Shown here piece by piece: positions 7,943 to 15,617 of a stretch of DNA of 64,000 bases (positions within the stretch are counted from its first letter, which is position 1; each line of letters starts with the position of its first letter). The notes under the pieces were generated by a model. That model had not been told where the DNA came from, did no database searches, and saw only the letters and a program-made list of their open reading frames with translations. The translations under genes were made by a program, and so were the position numbers. The stretch comes from Pseudomonas fluorescens (GTDB taxonomy: Bacteria > Pseudomonadota > Gammaproteobacteria > Pseudomonadales > Pseudomonadaceae), in the NCBI RefSeq assembly GCF_902497875.1, contig NZ_CABVHY010000005.1:124001-188000 (forward strand). The letters run 5' to 3'.

Positions 7943-9263
7943 GGGTACTCTCCTTGGCGATCAGGGTGGCGGTCATGTAGTGCTTCCAGGCGGCGAACTG
8001 ATTGCGCATCGGCAACTCGCTCGTGCCATTGGTGGAGACCGCGCCGTCGGGCAGTAACTTATCGGTGCCGACATAGCGGTGCATGCTGATCCACTCGCCG
8101 CCGCGGGTCATGTTGCCCTCCTGACAGCGGGCATAGACTTCCACGTCATCGGGCATGACATTGGAGGAGGGGGAGTTGATAACGTTGGCGTAGGTCAGCG
8201 CCCGGTCGAACACCGCATCCGGTGCGCCCTTGCAGCGAAAGGTCTGGATTTCCACCAGGGTACGATCAACGGCCATCGGCCGGATCACCCGGAATTGCAT
8301 GAACACGGTGTGCGGCGAGCCGCTGCCGTAGATCACCGTGTTGTGTCGGTTCATTCCCAGTATGGCTCTGGCGCGGTCTTCGCCATAGGCGTCGCTCAGG
8401 CACTCGAAGTGGGCTTTGGACACCTCGTCGCGCTCGGCGGCCGCCGGGTCAAAGATCGCCTCCATGTAGCCGTGGCCATTGTTGTAGGCCCTCAGCTCGA
8501 GTTTCTCCCAGAAGTCGTAAGGCTCGCCGTTGCCGTCCATGATCAGCAGCTCGAAGGGCATTTCACCCAACACTTCGGCTTCGCTGCGGGCCGCGTCTAC
8601 CGAGGATTCGTGGGTGACACGGGCGTGCATGGTGTCATGGAGGTTTTCGTAGAAAACCTTCCAGTTGGAGCGCTGCATGACCCGGAAAATACCGCCAGCG
8701 ACTTCGACCTCGCCCACCGGCGAGCGGTCGCAGAGGTTGTCGATGGAAGTGATCACTCCACCGAGAAAGCTTTTCAGGTCCGGGCCGTGCTCGATCTGGC
8801 TGGCGAACACGAAGCCCCGATAGCTGTCGACCCGCGCTAGCCCGACCATGGAAAAGTCCGGGTGTTGGGGGTTGAAGCAGGTGCCTTCGAAAGCGTTCTT
8901 CAAGGGGGCCGAGAGGTGCTGGCCGTCGAGCTTGAAGGTCCAGGCGTGGTAGGGGCAGCGGAAGAACTTGCCGACATTGCCGTCACCCTCGGCTACCAAC
9001 TTGGCGCCTTTGTGCGGGCAGCGATTGTAGAGCACGTTGACGCGCTTGTCGGCACCGCGAACCAGAATCACGTCCTGGTCGCCGATACGCGTGGTGTGGT
9101 AGTCGCCGACGTTCTTGACCTGACTCTCGTGGCCCACGTAGATCCACGCCTGACCATAGATGCGCTGCATTTCCAGTTCGAACAACTGTGGGTCGGTGTA
9201 GACACTTTTGTGCACGCTGTCGTCGCGTACCAGGGCCGCGATCTGATCATTCGAGGGAATCAT
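7932..9263 (-). CDS. Rieske ring-hydroxylating dioxygenase alpha subunit
   Basis: 443 residues. The Rieske cluster ligands are Cys82-x-His84 and Cys103-x2-His106; the catalytic mononuclear iron site is Asp210-x2-His213-x4-His218 in the ENLHDTMHARVTH block, with Asn207 ahead of it. The protein dioxygenates an aromatic ring using electrons from the reductase encoded just upstream. It is clearly different from AntA at the left edge and resembles the benzoate/o-halobenzoate/anthranilate group, but the substrate cannot be decided from sequence. The start has an AGGAGA-like ribosome site. Confidence 0.92.
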   Translation of the reverse strand: MIPSNDQIAALVRDDSVHKSVYTDPQLFELEMQRIYGQAWIYVGHESQVKNVGDYHTTRIGDQDVILVRGADKRVNVLYNRCPHKGAKLVAEGDGNVGKFFRCPYHAWTFKLDGQHLSAPLKNAFEGTCFNPQHPDFSMVGLARVDSYRGFVFASQIEHGPDLKSFLGGVITSIDNLCDRSPVGEVEVAGGIFRVMQRSNWKVFYENLHDTMHARVTHESSVDAARSEAEVLGEMPFELLIMDGNGEPYDFWEKLELRAYNNGHGYMEAIFDPAAAERDEVSKAHFECLSDAYGEDRARAILGMNRHNTVIYGSGSPHTVFMQFRVIRPMAVDRTLVEIQTFRCKGAPDAVFDRALTYANVINSPSSNVMPDDVEVYARCQEGNMTRGGEWISMHRYVGTDKLLPDGAVSTNGTSELPMRNQFAAWKHYMTATLIAKESTHAA

Positions 9264-9315
9264 GGTTTCTCCTTTTTTTAACAGCCATCAATAGGCGCGC
9301 GTTGCAGCGGCGCAC

Positions 9316-10260
9316 TTACAAGTCGAGTACCAGCCGGGCGCTGCTGGCGCGTGATACACAGGTACAGAAACTACCGCCGGCCCGCTCACGCTCCGACAGG
9401 CAGATATCGCGGTGTTCAGCGTTACCTTCGAGCACCTGGGCCACGCACACGCCGCAGTCGCCGCGACGGCAATCGAACATCGGGTCAAGATCGGCTTCGA
9501 TCATCGCTTCCAGCACGCTCTTGCCCGCGGGCACCTGGAGCGTCACGCCGCTGGTGCGCAGCTCCACTTCAAAACCGGCTTCGGTCTCGGTGTTAAGGGT
9601 GCCGACGAACAATTCGCTGTGCAGTTGGCTGTCGTCCCAGCCCAGGTCGCGAGCGGTTTGCAGCACGCTGGCAATCAGCGGCTTGGGGCCGCAGACGTAG
9701 AGGTGGCGCCCCGCCGTGTGCGAGTCCAGCAGTGTGGCCAGCGGCAGGCGCCGCGCCGGGTCGCCGCCGCTGATCCAGCATTGAGCCGTGCCCAGTGCCT
9801 GGACTTCTTCCAGGTATGCCATGCGAGCCGCATCACGACCGGCGTAGTGAAGGCTGAAGTGCCGCTGGTTGGCGGCGAGCGAACGGGCCATGCCGAGCAT
9901 CGGGGTGATGCCGATGCCTGCGGCGATCAGCAGGTAGTCGCCGGCTTCGTCCACCAATGGGAAGTGGTTCTTCGGCGCCCGCACTGTCAGCTGCTGCCCG
10001 GCCTGTACCCCATGAATCCAGCGAGAACCGCCGCTGCTCTGGTCTTCCAGCTGCACGGCGATTTCGTAGTACTGGTCGTCGGGCAGGCTGACCAGCGAGT
10101 AAGCCCGCCACATCGGTTTGCTGCCCGGGATCTGCACTTCGATATGGGCGCCGGGGGTGAAGCCGGGCAGGAGTTGGTCGGCTTCAGCGACCAGAATCAG
10201 GCGGCGGATATGGGGCGTGAGCGGGTCGATCCGTTCAATACGCAAAGACAGGCTGGGCAT
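9316..10260 (-). CDS. Dioxygenase reductase (PDR/VanB type, FMN-NAD-2Fe2S)
   Basis: 314 residues from ATG 10260, chosen because AGGAA lies 6 bases upstream; the frame is open to GTG 10311 but that start has no ribosome site. Order of domains: flavin-binding barrel with RAYS (52-55), NAD-binding domain with GIGITPML (115-122) and YVCGPKPL, then a plant-type ferredoxin with Cys264, Cys269, Cys272 and a Cys near 299-301. This is the phthalate dioxygenase reductase/VanB arrangement. It passes electrons from NADH to the Rieske cluster of the downstream alpha subunit. First gene of the operon. Confidence 0.9.
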   Translation of the reverse strand: MPSLSLRIERIDPLTPHIRRLILVAEADQLLPGFTPGAHIEVQIPGSKPMWRAYSLVSLPDDQYYEIAVQLEDQSSGGSRWIHGVQAGQQLTVRAPKNHFPLVDEAGDYLLIAAGIGITPMLGMARSLAANQRHFSLHYAGRDAARMAYLEEVQALGTAQCWISGGDPARRLPLATLLDSHTAGRHLYVCGPKPLIASVLQTARDLGWDDSQLHSELFVGTLNTETEAGFEVELRTSGVTLQVPAGKSVLEAMIEADLDPMFDCRRGDCGVCVAQVLEGNAEHRDICLSERERAGGSFCTCVSRASSARLVLDL

Positions 10261-10337
10261 GCACGATTCCTGTACGGGGCGAGCGCTGCTCACCGTTGAA
10301 GTCGTACTCACTGTAGGGGAGGGGGCAGGGGCGAAAA

Positions 10338-10365
10338 AGCCGATATCGGCAAGTCGATATCCGCA
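10338..10365 (-). promoter_or_regulatory. Tandem 14-base operator candidate upstream of the dioxygenase operon
   Basis: On the minus strand two adjacent 14-base units, TGCGGATATCGACT and TGCCGATATCGGCT, differ at two positions only. The second contains most of the 12-base palindrome GCCGATATCGGC (10339-10350). The block starts 78 bases upstream of the reductase ATG. Direct repeats with a GGATA core fit AraC/XylS-type binding, which matches the AraC gene at the other end of the operon. Binding is inferred. Confidence 0.5.
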
Positions 10366-10487
10366 TCTTGCGTAAATGCGCGGCGCTGATTATCTGGGGG
10401 TGAAAGAGTGGCGCGAGGACGTCGATCGCCGGCACATCGTGGGTGTCGTCATGAAAGCGCGGCAGGCGATCGCTGTCGTTGGTCAGC

Positions 10488-10892
10488 TCAGCTCCTGGAG
10501 GTTTCTGGAAGCCGGGCGATCACCTTGATCTCGAACTGGAAGCCATAGAGCCACGTTACGCCGACGGCGGTTAATGTCGGGTGCGGCGAGTGACCCCAGA
10601 ACTCCGGGACAACCTTCCAGATCGTCTCGAACTTCGATTCGGGATCGACGATGAAGACGGTTATGTCAATCACGTCGTCGAATGTGCAACCGGCAGCCAC
10701 CAGGATCGCGTTCAGGTTGTTGAACGCCAGCCGGACCTGCGCCTCCAGGTCGGGCTCGGGCGAGCCGTCTTCGGTGCTACCGACTTGCCCCGAAACGAAC
10801 AAAAAGCCATTGGAGCGGATCGCCGGCGAATAGCGATTGCGCTCATAAAGCGCCTGGCGCCCGGGCGGAAAAACAACGTCGCGCTTGGTCAT
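10488..10892 (-). CDS. RidA family protein
   Basis: 134 residues, whole length RidA/YjgF fold (RSNGFLFVSGQVG, NLNAILVAAGCTFDDVIDITVFIVD, HPTLTAVGVTWLYGFQFEIKVIAR). Members are trimeric enamine/imine deaminases or relatives that act on reactive intermediates. It is divergent from a LysR gene with 143 bases between them, a common arrangement in Pseudomonas, so LysR control is likely. It points the same way as the dioxygenase operon but is separated by 227 bases holding the operator candidate, so it is probably a separate unit. GGAGG lies 6 bases before the ATG. Confidence 0.88.
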   Translation of the reverse strand: MTKRDVVFPPGRQALYERNRYSPAIRSNGFLFVSGQVGSTEDGSPEPDLEAQVRLAFNNLNAILVAAGCTFDDVIDITVFIVDPESKFETIWKVVPEFWGHSPHPTLTAVGVTWLYGFQFEIKVIARLPETSRS

Positions 10893-10992
10893 ATCGTGCC
10901 TCCATCAACGGGTCAAAACCGACCCTGAACTAACAATGGAAGGACTTTACGGGCTTGTACTTGCCCGATAAACGAGCAACTGTAGCTATCAC

Positions 10993-11011
10993 TGTTTGTG
11001 AAAACCAAACA
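10993..11011. promoter_or_regulatory. LysR-type operator candidate between ridA-like and lysR genes
   Basis: TGTTTG-N7-CAAACA, a 19-base dyad that also satisfies the T-N11-A pattern of LysR sites. It lies 25 bases before the LysR ATG and about 100 bases before the RidA gene start, a position suited to control of both. Confidence 0.5.
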
Positions 11012-11035
11012 ATCCGCTAGCTATCCGGGGTAAAA

Positions 11036-11962
11036 ATGGACCGTTTTGATGCGATGCAGGCATTTGCTCGGGTGGTGGAAACGGGCAGCTTCACCAAGGC
11101 GGCCGAAACACTGCATATGAGCAAGACCAGCGTGACGCAACTGGTGCAGCAATTGGAGGCACGGTTGCGCGTCAAATTGCTCAACCGCACGACGCGCAAG
11201 GTCAACGTAACTGCCGACGGCGCCGTCTATTACGAACGCGTGGTGCGGCTGCTGGCCGACCTGGACGATGCCGAGACTAGCCTGTCCAGTGCCTCAACGC
11301 TGCCCAGGGGCCGGTTGCGAGTGGATGTGCCCAGCCCGCTGGCCAGCATGATACTGGTGCCGGCATTGCCTGCGTTTCACGCTCGATACCCCGATATCCA
11401 GATCGACATGGGCGTAAGCGATCGCATTGTGGATCTGATCGGTGAGAATGTGGATTGCGTCGTGCGCGGCGGCGAGCTGACCGATCAGTCTCTCATGGCC
11501 CGGCGGGTAGGCGACCTGCAGCTTGGCGTTTATGCGGCGCCGAGCTACCTGGAGCGCGTCGGTACGCCCTCGCACCCGCGAGAGCTGGAAGACTCGAATC
11601 ATCGCATCGTCGGCTTCCTGTGGGCGCGAACCGGCAAAGCGCTACCGTATGCCATGCGCAGCAACGGAGAGAGTGTCCATATCCAGGGTCGCTACGTGCT
11701 GGCGGTCGACGATGGCAATGCCTACATCGCGGCCGGGCTGGCCGGCCTGGGAGTTCTTTGGCTACCCGACTATATGTCCAAGGCCCACCTCGCGCGCGGC
11801 GAGTTGGTGCCCTTGTTCGAGGACTGGCGCCTCGACCCGATGCCGTTGTACGTGGCATTTCCGCCGAACCGGCATATCAGCATCAAGCTGCGCGTGTTCA
11901 TCGATTGGGTCGCTGAGCTGATGGCAGAACATGCGCCTATCGCTGAGCGACATCATGCGTGA
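11036..11962 (+). CDS. LysR-family transcriptional regulator
   Basis: 308 residues. The N-terminal winged helix-turn-helix (1-60) includes FARVVETGSFTKAAETLHMSKTSVTQLVQQLEARL, followed by the linker helix and a periplasmic-binding-protein-like effector domain (about 90-295). This type with LNRTTRKVNVTADGAVYYERVVRLLADLDDAE is close to the DsdC/CrgA-like broad group often found beside single metabolic genes. The likely target is the divergent RidA gene and itself. The effector is unknown. Confidence 0.9.
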   Translation: MDRFDAMQAFARVVETGSFTKAAETLHMSKTSVTQLVQQLEARLRVKLLNRTTRKVNVTADGAVYYERVVRLLADLDDAETSLSSASTLPRGRLRVDVPSPLASMILVPALPAFHARYPDIQIDMGVSDRIVDLIGENVDCVVRGGELTDQSLMARRVGDLQLGVYAAPSYLERVGTPSHPRELEDSNHRIVGFLWARTGKALPYAMRSNGESVHIQGRYVLAVDDGNAYIAAGLAGLGVLWLPDYMSKAHLARGELVPLFEDWRLDPMPLYVAFPPNRHISIKLRVFIDWVAELMAEHAPIAERHHA

Positions 11963-12046
11963 CTACAGCGTTGGAAGGGGTGAGGAGATTCGGTGATTGG
12001 AGCTGCTTTTTGACCAATGACCGCTCCTGGACGATAGTGCCCCCCG

Positions 12047-13549
12047 TTATTCGATTCGCGGATGCTGCTGCACGAGATGCTCACGTTTAGCTTTCAGCTC
12101 GGCGATTTCTGCGTCGATGTCCTCGATCTTCTGCTCGATGTTGTCGTGATGTTCCTGCAGCAGTTCTTGCGCTTCCTCAATGTCGGAAGCCGCCGGAGCT
12201 GCACCACGCAACGGTTTGTTCGCCGTTTCTTTCATAGTCACGCCGGTCATCAGACCCACCACGGCAAACACCATTAGGTAGTAGGCCGGCATGTACAGGT
12301 TGTGGGTGCTTTCCACAAGCCAGGCCACGGCGGCAGGGGTCAGACCTGCGATCAATACCGAGATGTTGAAGGCGCTGGCCAGTGCGCTGTAACGGATGTG
12401 GGTGGGAAACATCGCCGGAAGGGTGGACGCCATCACTCCGATGAAAAAGTTGAGCAGCACGGCCAGCACCAGCAATCCGGAGAAGATCAGGCCGAGCTTG
12501 CCGCTGTTGATCAGCATGAAGGCCGGGATGGCGAGGAAGAACAGGCCGACGCTACCGCAAATGATGAAGGGGCGGCGGCCAATCTTGTCACTGATCAAAC
12601 CGATCATCGGCTGGACGAATAACATGCCGACCATGATCGCGATGATGATCAACACGCCGTGATTTTCGCTGTAGTGCAAGTTGTGTGTCAGGTAGCTCGG
12701 CATGTAGGTGAGCAGCATGTAGTAGGTGACGTTGGTGGCCGCCACCACGCCAACGCAGGTCATCAGGCTGCGCCAGTGCTGGGTGGCCACTTCCTTGAAA
12801 GACACTTTCGGGCCGCTGGCCAGGCCTTCACGAACATCCTGTTCCAGTTTCTCGACATGTTGCTGGAATGCCGGCGTCTCCTCGAGGGCATGGCGCAGGT
12901 AGAGCCCGATCATGCCCAAAGGCAGGGCGAGGAAGAATGGCAGTCGCCAGCCCCATTCCTGAAACTGCTCTTCGCCCAGAATGGTGGAAATCAGTACGAC
13001 CACGCCTGCGCCGAAGACGAAGCCAGCGATCGAGCCGAAGTCCAGCCAGCTACCGAGAAAACCGCGCTTGCGATCCGGGGCATATTCGGCGACGAAGATC
13101 GAGGCACCGGTGTATTCACCGCCCACCGAAAAACCTTGAACCATCTTGGCCAGCAGCAACAGGATGGGCGCCCAGATGCCGATCGAGGCATATGACGGTA
13201 TCAGCCCGATGGCGAAGGTACTGAGCGACATGATCACGATAGTGGCCGCCAGGACTTTCTGCCGACCGTACTTGTCCCCCAACGTACCGAAGAACAAACC
13301 GCCCAGGGGGCGGATCAGGAAAGGGACCGAGAAGGTCGCCAACGCGGCGATCATCTGCACGTCGGGATCAGCGCCGGGGAAAAATACCTTGCCGAGAACA
13401 TAGGCGACAAAACCATAGACGCCGAAGTCGAACCATTCCATTGCGTTGCCGAGTGCAGCAGCAGTGATCGCCTTGCGCATCTTGACGTCGTCGACAATGG
13501 TGATGTCTTTCAATCGAATCGGTTTGACGTTCTTCTCACGTGATTTCAT
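12047..13549 (-). CDS. proP: Proline/glycine betaine:H+ symporter ProP
   Basis: 500 residues, the same length as E. coli ProP, and recognisably close to it across the length (AALGNAMEWFDFGVYGFVAYVLGKVFF, KMVQGFSVGGEYTGASIFVAEY, CxGVVAATNVTYYMLLTYMPSYL). Twelve membrane helices of the MHS branch of the major facilitator superfamily. The C-terminal 50 residues (EEAQELLQEHHDNIEQKIEDIDAEIAELKAKREHL region) form the coiled coil that tunes osmotic activation in ProP. It imports osmoprotectants under high osmolality. ATG 13549 is chosen because homology starts there; an in-frame GTG at 13606 adds 19 unlikely residues. Confidence 0.93.
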   Translation of the reverse strand: MKSREKNVKPIRLKDITIVDDVKMRKAITAAALGNAMEWFDFGVYGFVAYVLGKVFFPGADPDVQMIAALATFSVPFLIRPLGGLFFGTLGDKYGRQKVLAATIVIMSLSTFAIGLIPSYASIGIWAPILLLLAKMVQGFSVGGEYTGASIFVAEYAPDRKRGFLGSWLDFGSIAGFVFGAGVVVLISTILGEEQFQEWGWRLPFFLALPLGMIGLYLRHALEETPAFQQHVEKLEQDVREGLASGPKVSFKEVATQHWRSLMTCVGVVAATNVTYYMLLTYMPSYLTHNLHYSENHGVLIIIAIMVGMLFVQPMIGLISDKIGRRPFIICGSVGLFFLAIPAFMLINSGKLGLIFSGLLVLAVLLNFFIGVMASTLPAMFPTHIRYSALASAFNISVLIAGLTPAAVAWLVESTHNLYMPAYYLMVFAVVGLMTGVTMKETANKPLRGAAPAASDIEEAQELLQEHHDNIEQKIEDIDAEIAELKAKREHLVQQHPRIE

Positions 13550-13645
13550 GTGAGCCACTCTGTCACTGACCTGTCTTGACGCAAACCGCTGAGCCCGGTG
13601 TGGCACAGGCTAAATGGGTCTGCCTTTGCCGAAGCCATCTTTTTG

Positions 13646-14281
13646 ATGGCACGGCTTCTTCTAGATCAGATACAAGAGGACACGAAAAAATTCATATCTC
13701 GCCGTTATTTATTGCTGGCGGCAAAAGCTGTCAGCGCGTCTGATCGAAACTACAGCGAAGACGCTGCCGCCCGCCAACTGATCCTCGCCCGGCACGGGCT
13801 GACCGAAGTCACCCAGGCTGACCGTCAGCACGACATCGAGCTTGGCGACCTGATGCACAAACGGTACGATCGCCATTTCGAGCTGCCGGTACTGCCCAAA
13901 GGTATCGACGTCTTTGCCCTGGCTATGGAGCTGGGCGACTGCGTCTACGCCCACTCAGTGCAGCTGTACGGGCAGATCACTGCGCGCATGGCCGAGGAAG
14001 GCATGCGGGTGTTCGATGCCTATCCGGGACTGTATCTGCCGCGCTATTGGCCAAACGCAACGCGTAACACAGGGAATATCAATGCATCAGGTTGCGCAAT
14101 GTTATCTTGGCGTATGGAAGCGGCGTTTGATCCAGCACCGCTCAGGGCGTTCGGACAGCGAAACGGCCGTGTATTGGCTACAGACACAGCGACTGTTTGC
14201 CGACCTGCGAATCCCCTCCAATCCGCTCCCCAGTCTGGCGCTCGAAGAACTCAGCCACGCTCAACATCTGGCGTTGTGTGA
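13646..14281 (+). CDS. Unrecognised protein with a probable frameshift at its end
   Basis: I do not recognise this family. The frame is open from 13598 (GTG) and the first ATG is 13646; no good ribosome site is seen, so the start is uncertain. The first ~140 residues look like a real soluble alpha-helical protein (ALAMELGDCVYAHSVQLYG, FDAYPGLYLPRYWP). The last ~70 residues overlap the next gene by 200 bases and look like out-of-frame translation of it. One extra base near 14052 would instead give Trp-Pro-Lys-Arg-Asn-Ala and a TAA at 14065-14067, just before the ribosome site of the next gene. So the end shown is likely an artefact of a one-base deletion. Confidence 0.55.
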   Translation: MARLLLDQIQEDTKKFISRRYLLLAAKAVSASDRNYSEDAAARQLILARHGLTEVTQADRQHDIELGDLMHKRYDRHFELPVLPKGIDVFALAMELGDCVYAHSVQLYGQITARMAEEGMRVFDAYPGLYLPRYWPNATRNTGNINASGCAMLSWRMEAAFDPAPLRAFGQRNGRVLATDTATVCRPANPLQSAPQSGARRTQPRSTSGVV

Positions 14282-14858
14282 ACAGAAAGGTTTCGCCGGG
14301 GTGACCCAGATAGACGCCGACATTTGCCAATGGCATCGCAAAATGGACTATCAGCCGGTCAGTGACGCTGAAGACATTGGTCGCATGCACTTTGAAACCA
14401 GTGAGTGCCTGATCGAAACCGCTCTGGACGAAAGTTACTACGAAATTTGGGAACGCTTGCCCGACTCCCTCGGCGCTTGTCGTGGCCAATGGTTGCAAGC
14501 GATGGATGAGCCATCGCGTCAGGGCTGTCTGCTATTGGTCGGGGACTATTTTCTGTTCGCCGCCAGCCGTCCCACACCGCTGACACCGGGCGCTCATTTG
14601 CGCGAAAAGTTCAGCCAACCCGAAAGCTCAATAAACCCTGCTTCCCTGTTCGCCTGCGAACTGTCTTTTGGCCGGCATCACGCTGGAGAAACCCCATGGA
14701 AAATCGAGTGCTCAACGCTCCCCGCCAAAACTGGCCAGTTCCTGCTGCCAACATCGGTGGACCCGTTTGCCCCGGATATTTTTGCCAATGAAGCCGTCAT
14801 GTCTTCACTCGGCACATTCATTCCAGCTGGCGGTTGGCGCTGTGCGCCTGATCCGTGA
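14082..14858 (+). CDS. Hypothetical protein
   Basis: 258 residues from ATG 14082, which has AGGGA 7 bases upstream. Soluble, no signal peptide or membrane segment; opening YLGVWKRRLI followed by VYWLQTQRLFADLRIP. Similar openings are found in uncharacterised Pseudomonas proteins, and I cannot name a function. It probably forms a two-gene unit with the frameshifted gene before it, divergent from proP. Confidence 0.65.
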   Translation: MHQVAQCYLGVWKRRLIQHRSGRSDSETAVYWLQTQRLFADLRIPSNPLPSLALEELSHAQHLALCEQKGFAGVTQIDADICQWHRKMDYQPVSDAEDIGRMHFETSECLIETALDESYYEIWERLPDSLGACRGQWLQAMDEPSRQGCLLLVGDYFLFAASRPTPLTPGAHLREKFSQPESSINPASLFACELSFGRHHAGETPWKIECSTLPAKTGQFLLPTSVDPFAPDIFANEAVMSSLGTFIPAGGWRCAPDP

Positions 14859-14887
14859 CATACCGATCAGTTAAGCCAAAATGCGAT

Positions 14888-14922
14888 CCCTGTAGCAGCT
14901 GGCGAAGCCTGCTGCTACAGGG
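14888..14922. repeat. REP-like hairpin
   Basis: Perfect 11-base arms CCCTGTAGCAG (14888-14898) and CTGCTACAGGG (14912-14922) with a 13-base loop. It lies between the end of the hypothetical gene and the converging amidase remnant. The TGTAG..CTACA type is a common Pseudomonas intergenic repeat and may serve as a terminator. Confidence 0.7.
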
Positions 14923-14942
14923 TATGTGTCGCTGCTGACCCG

Positions 14943-15337
14943 TTAGTCCCGCACGAATCGCTGCGCCATAACCCGCAACAAACGATCATCCTCCCCCGCG
15001 GCGCCAATCACCTGCAGCCCCACCGGCAGGCTGATCGCAGGCAGCCCGGTGAGGTTCCAGGCACTGGTATGGCTGAGCAGCGCGGCGCGCACATCGATGT
15101 CCTGCTCACCAACCCGGACCTCGCGCGCATCGACTGCTGTCGCGGTAATCGGTACGCTGGGCGAGACCAGGAAGTCATAGCGCTCGAACAAGCGCGCCAT
15201 CGCCGTCTTGAGCCGTACCTGGCTGGCCTGTGCGCGGATGTATTGCCAGCCCCTGACTTCACGCGACAATTCGAGGCGTTCGCGCACCTCCTGCTCGAAC
15301 TTGTGCGGTGCATCCTGCATGCGCTCGGCATGCACAT
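14943..15337 (-). pseudogene. Amidase-signature protein, C-terminal remnant
   Basis: About 130 residues of the C-terminal end of a GatA/AtzF-type amidase, recognisable by FERYDFLVSPSVPITAT and SAWNLTGLPAISLPVGLQVIG. A full amidase has 450-600 residues, and the GGSSGG and catalytic Ser-Ser-Lys region is absent. Homology stops abruptly near 15337, where the remnant of an unrelated gene on the other strand begins, so this is a deletion remnant and not an active enzyme. Confidence 0.75.
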
Positions 15338-15340
15338 CTG

Positions 15341-15460
15341 AACATCCAGGACCTCTCGACCCAGACCGCTGCTGGTGCCAACCAGACCAGAGCTTCCAGT
15401 CAGGAACTGTCGCGGCTGGCCCGCTCCTTCAATACCCTGGTAGCGCAGTTCAAGCTTTAA
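15341..15460 (+). pseudogene. Methyl-accepting chemotaxis protein, C-terminal remnant
   Basis: Forty codons from AAC 15341 to TAA 15460 read NIQDLSTQTAAGANQT, then ELSRLARSF and VAQFKL, the usual C-terminus of a Pseudomonas chemoreceptor of the DLSTQTAAGA..ELSRLA..F..LV..F type. No start codon or upstream receptor sequence remains. The break coincides with the break of the amidase remnant on the other strand, so both were cut by one event. Confidence 0.75.
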
Positions 15461-15507
15461 GGTCCTGAGGACGGCCTCACGTCGGCCACTGGCCCAAGAG
15501 CCGCCAT

Positions 15508-15538
15508 CTGTAGGAGCCGCCGGGCGGCGTTCCTACAG
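15508..15538. repeat. REP-like hairpin
   Basis: Arms CTGTAGGA (15508-15515) and TCCTACAG (15531-15538) around a GCCGC/GCGGC inner stem. Typical Pseudomonas REP unit placed between the chemoreceptor remnant and the 3' end of the helicase gene. Confidence 0.75.
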
Positions 15539-15617
15539 TGGACCCCATTCACTTAACTGAACGGCATTAGGGTATGCCCGGCAGCAGCGCCAAGCTGACG
15601 TTGCCCTCCCGGGCAAT

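Noticed and set aside
10261..10311. Longer reductase start at GTG 10311
   Set aside because: No ribosome site there; ATG 10260 has AGGAA and homology begins at it.
10261..10892. RidA gene as first gene of the dioxygenase operon
   Set aside because: A 227-base gap containing the operator candidate separates them, and RidA pairs with the divergent LysR gene.
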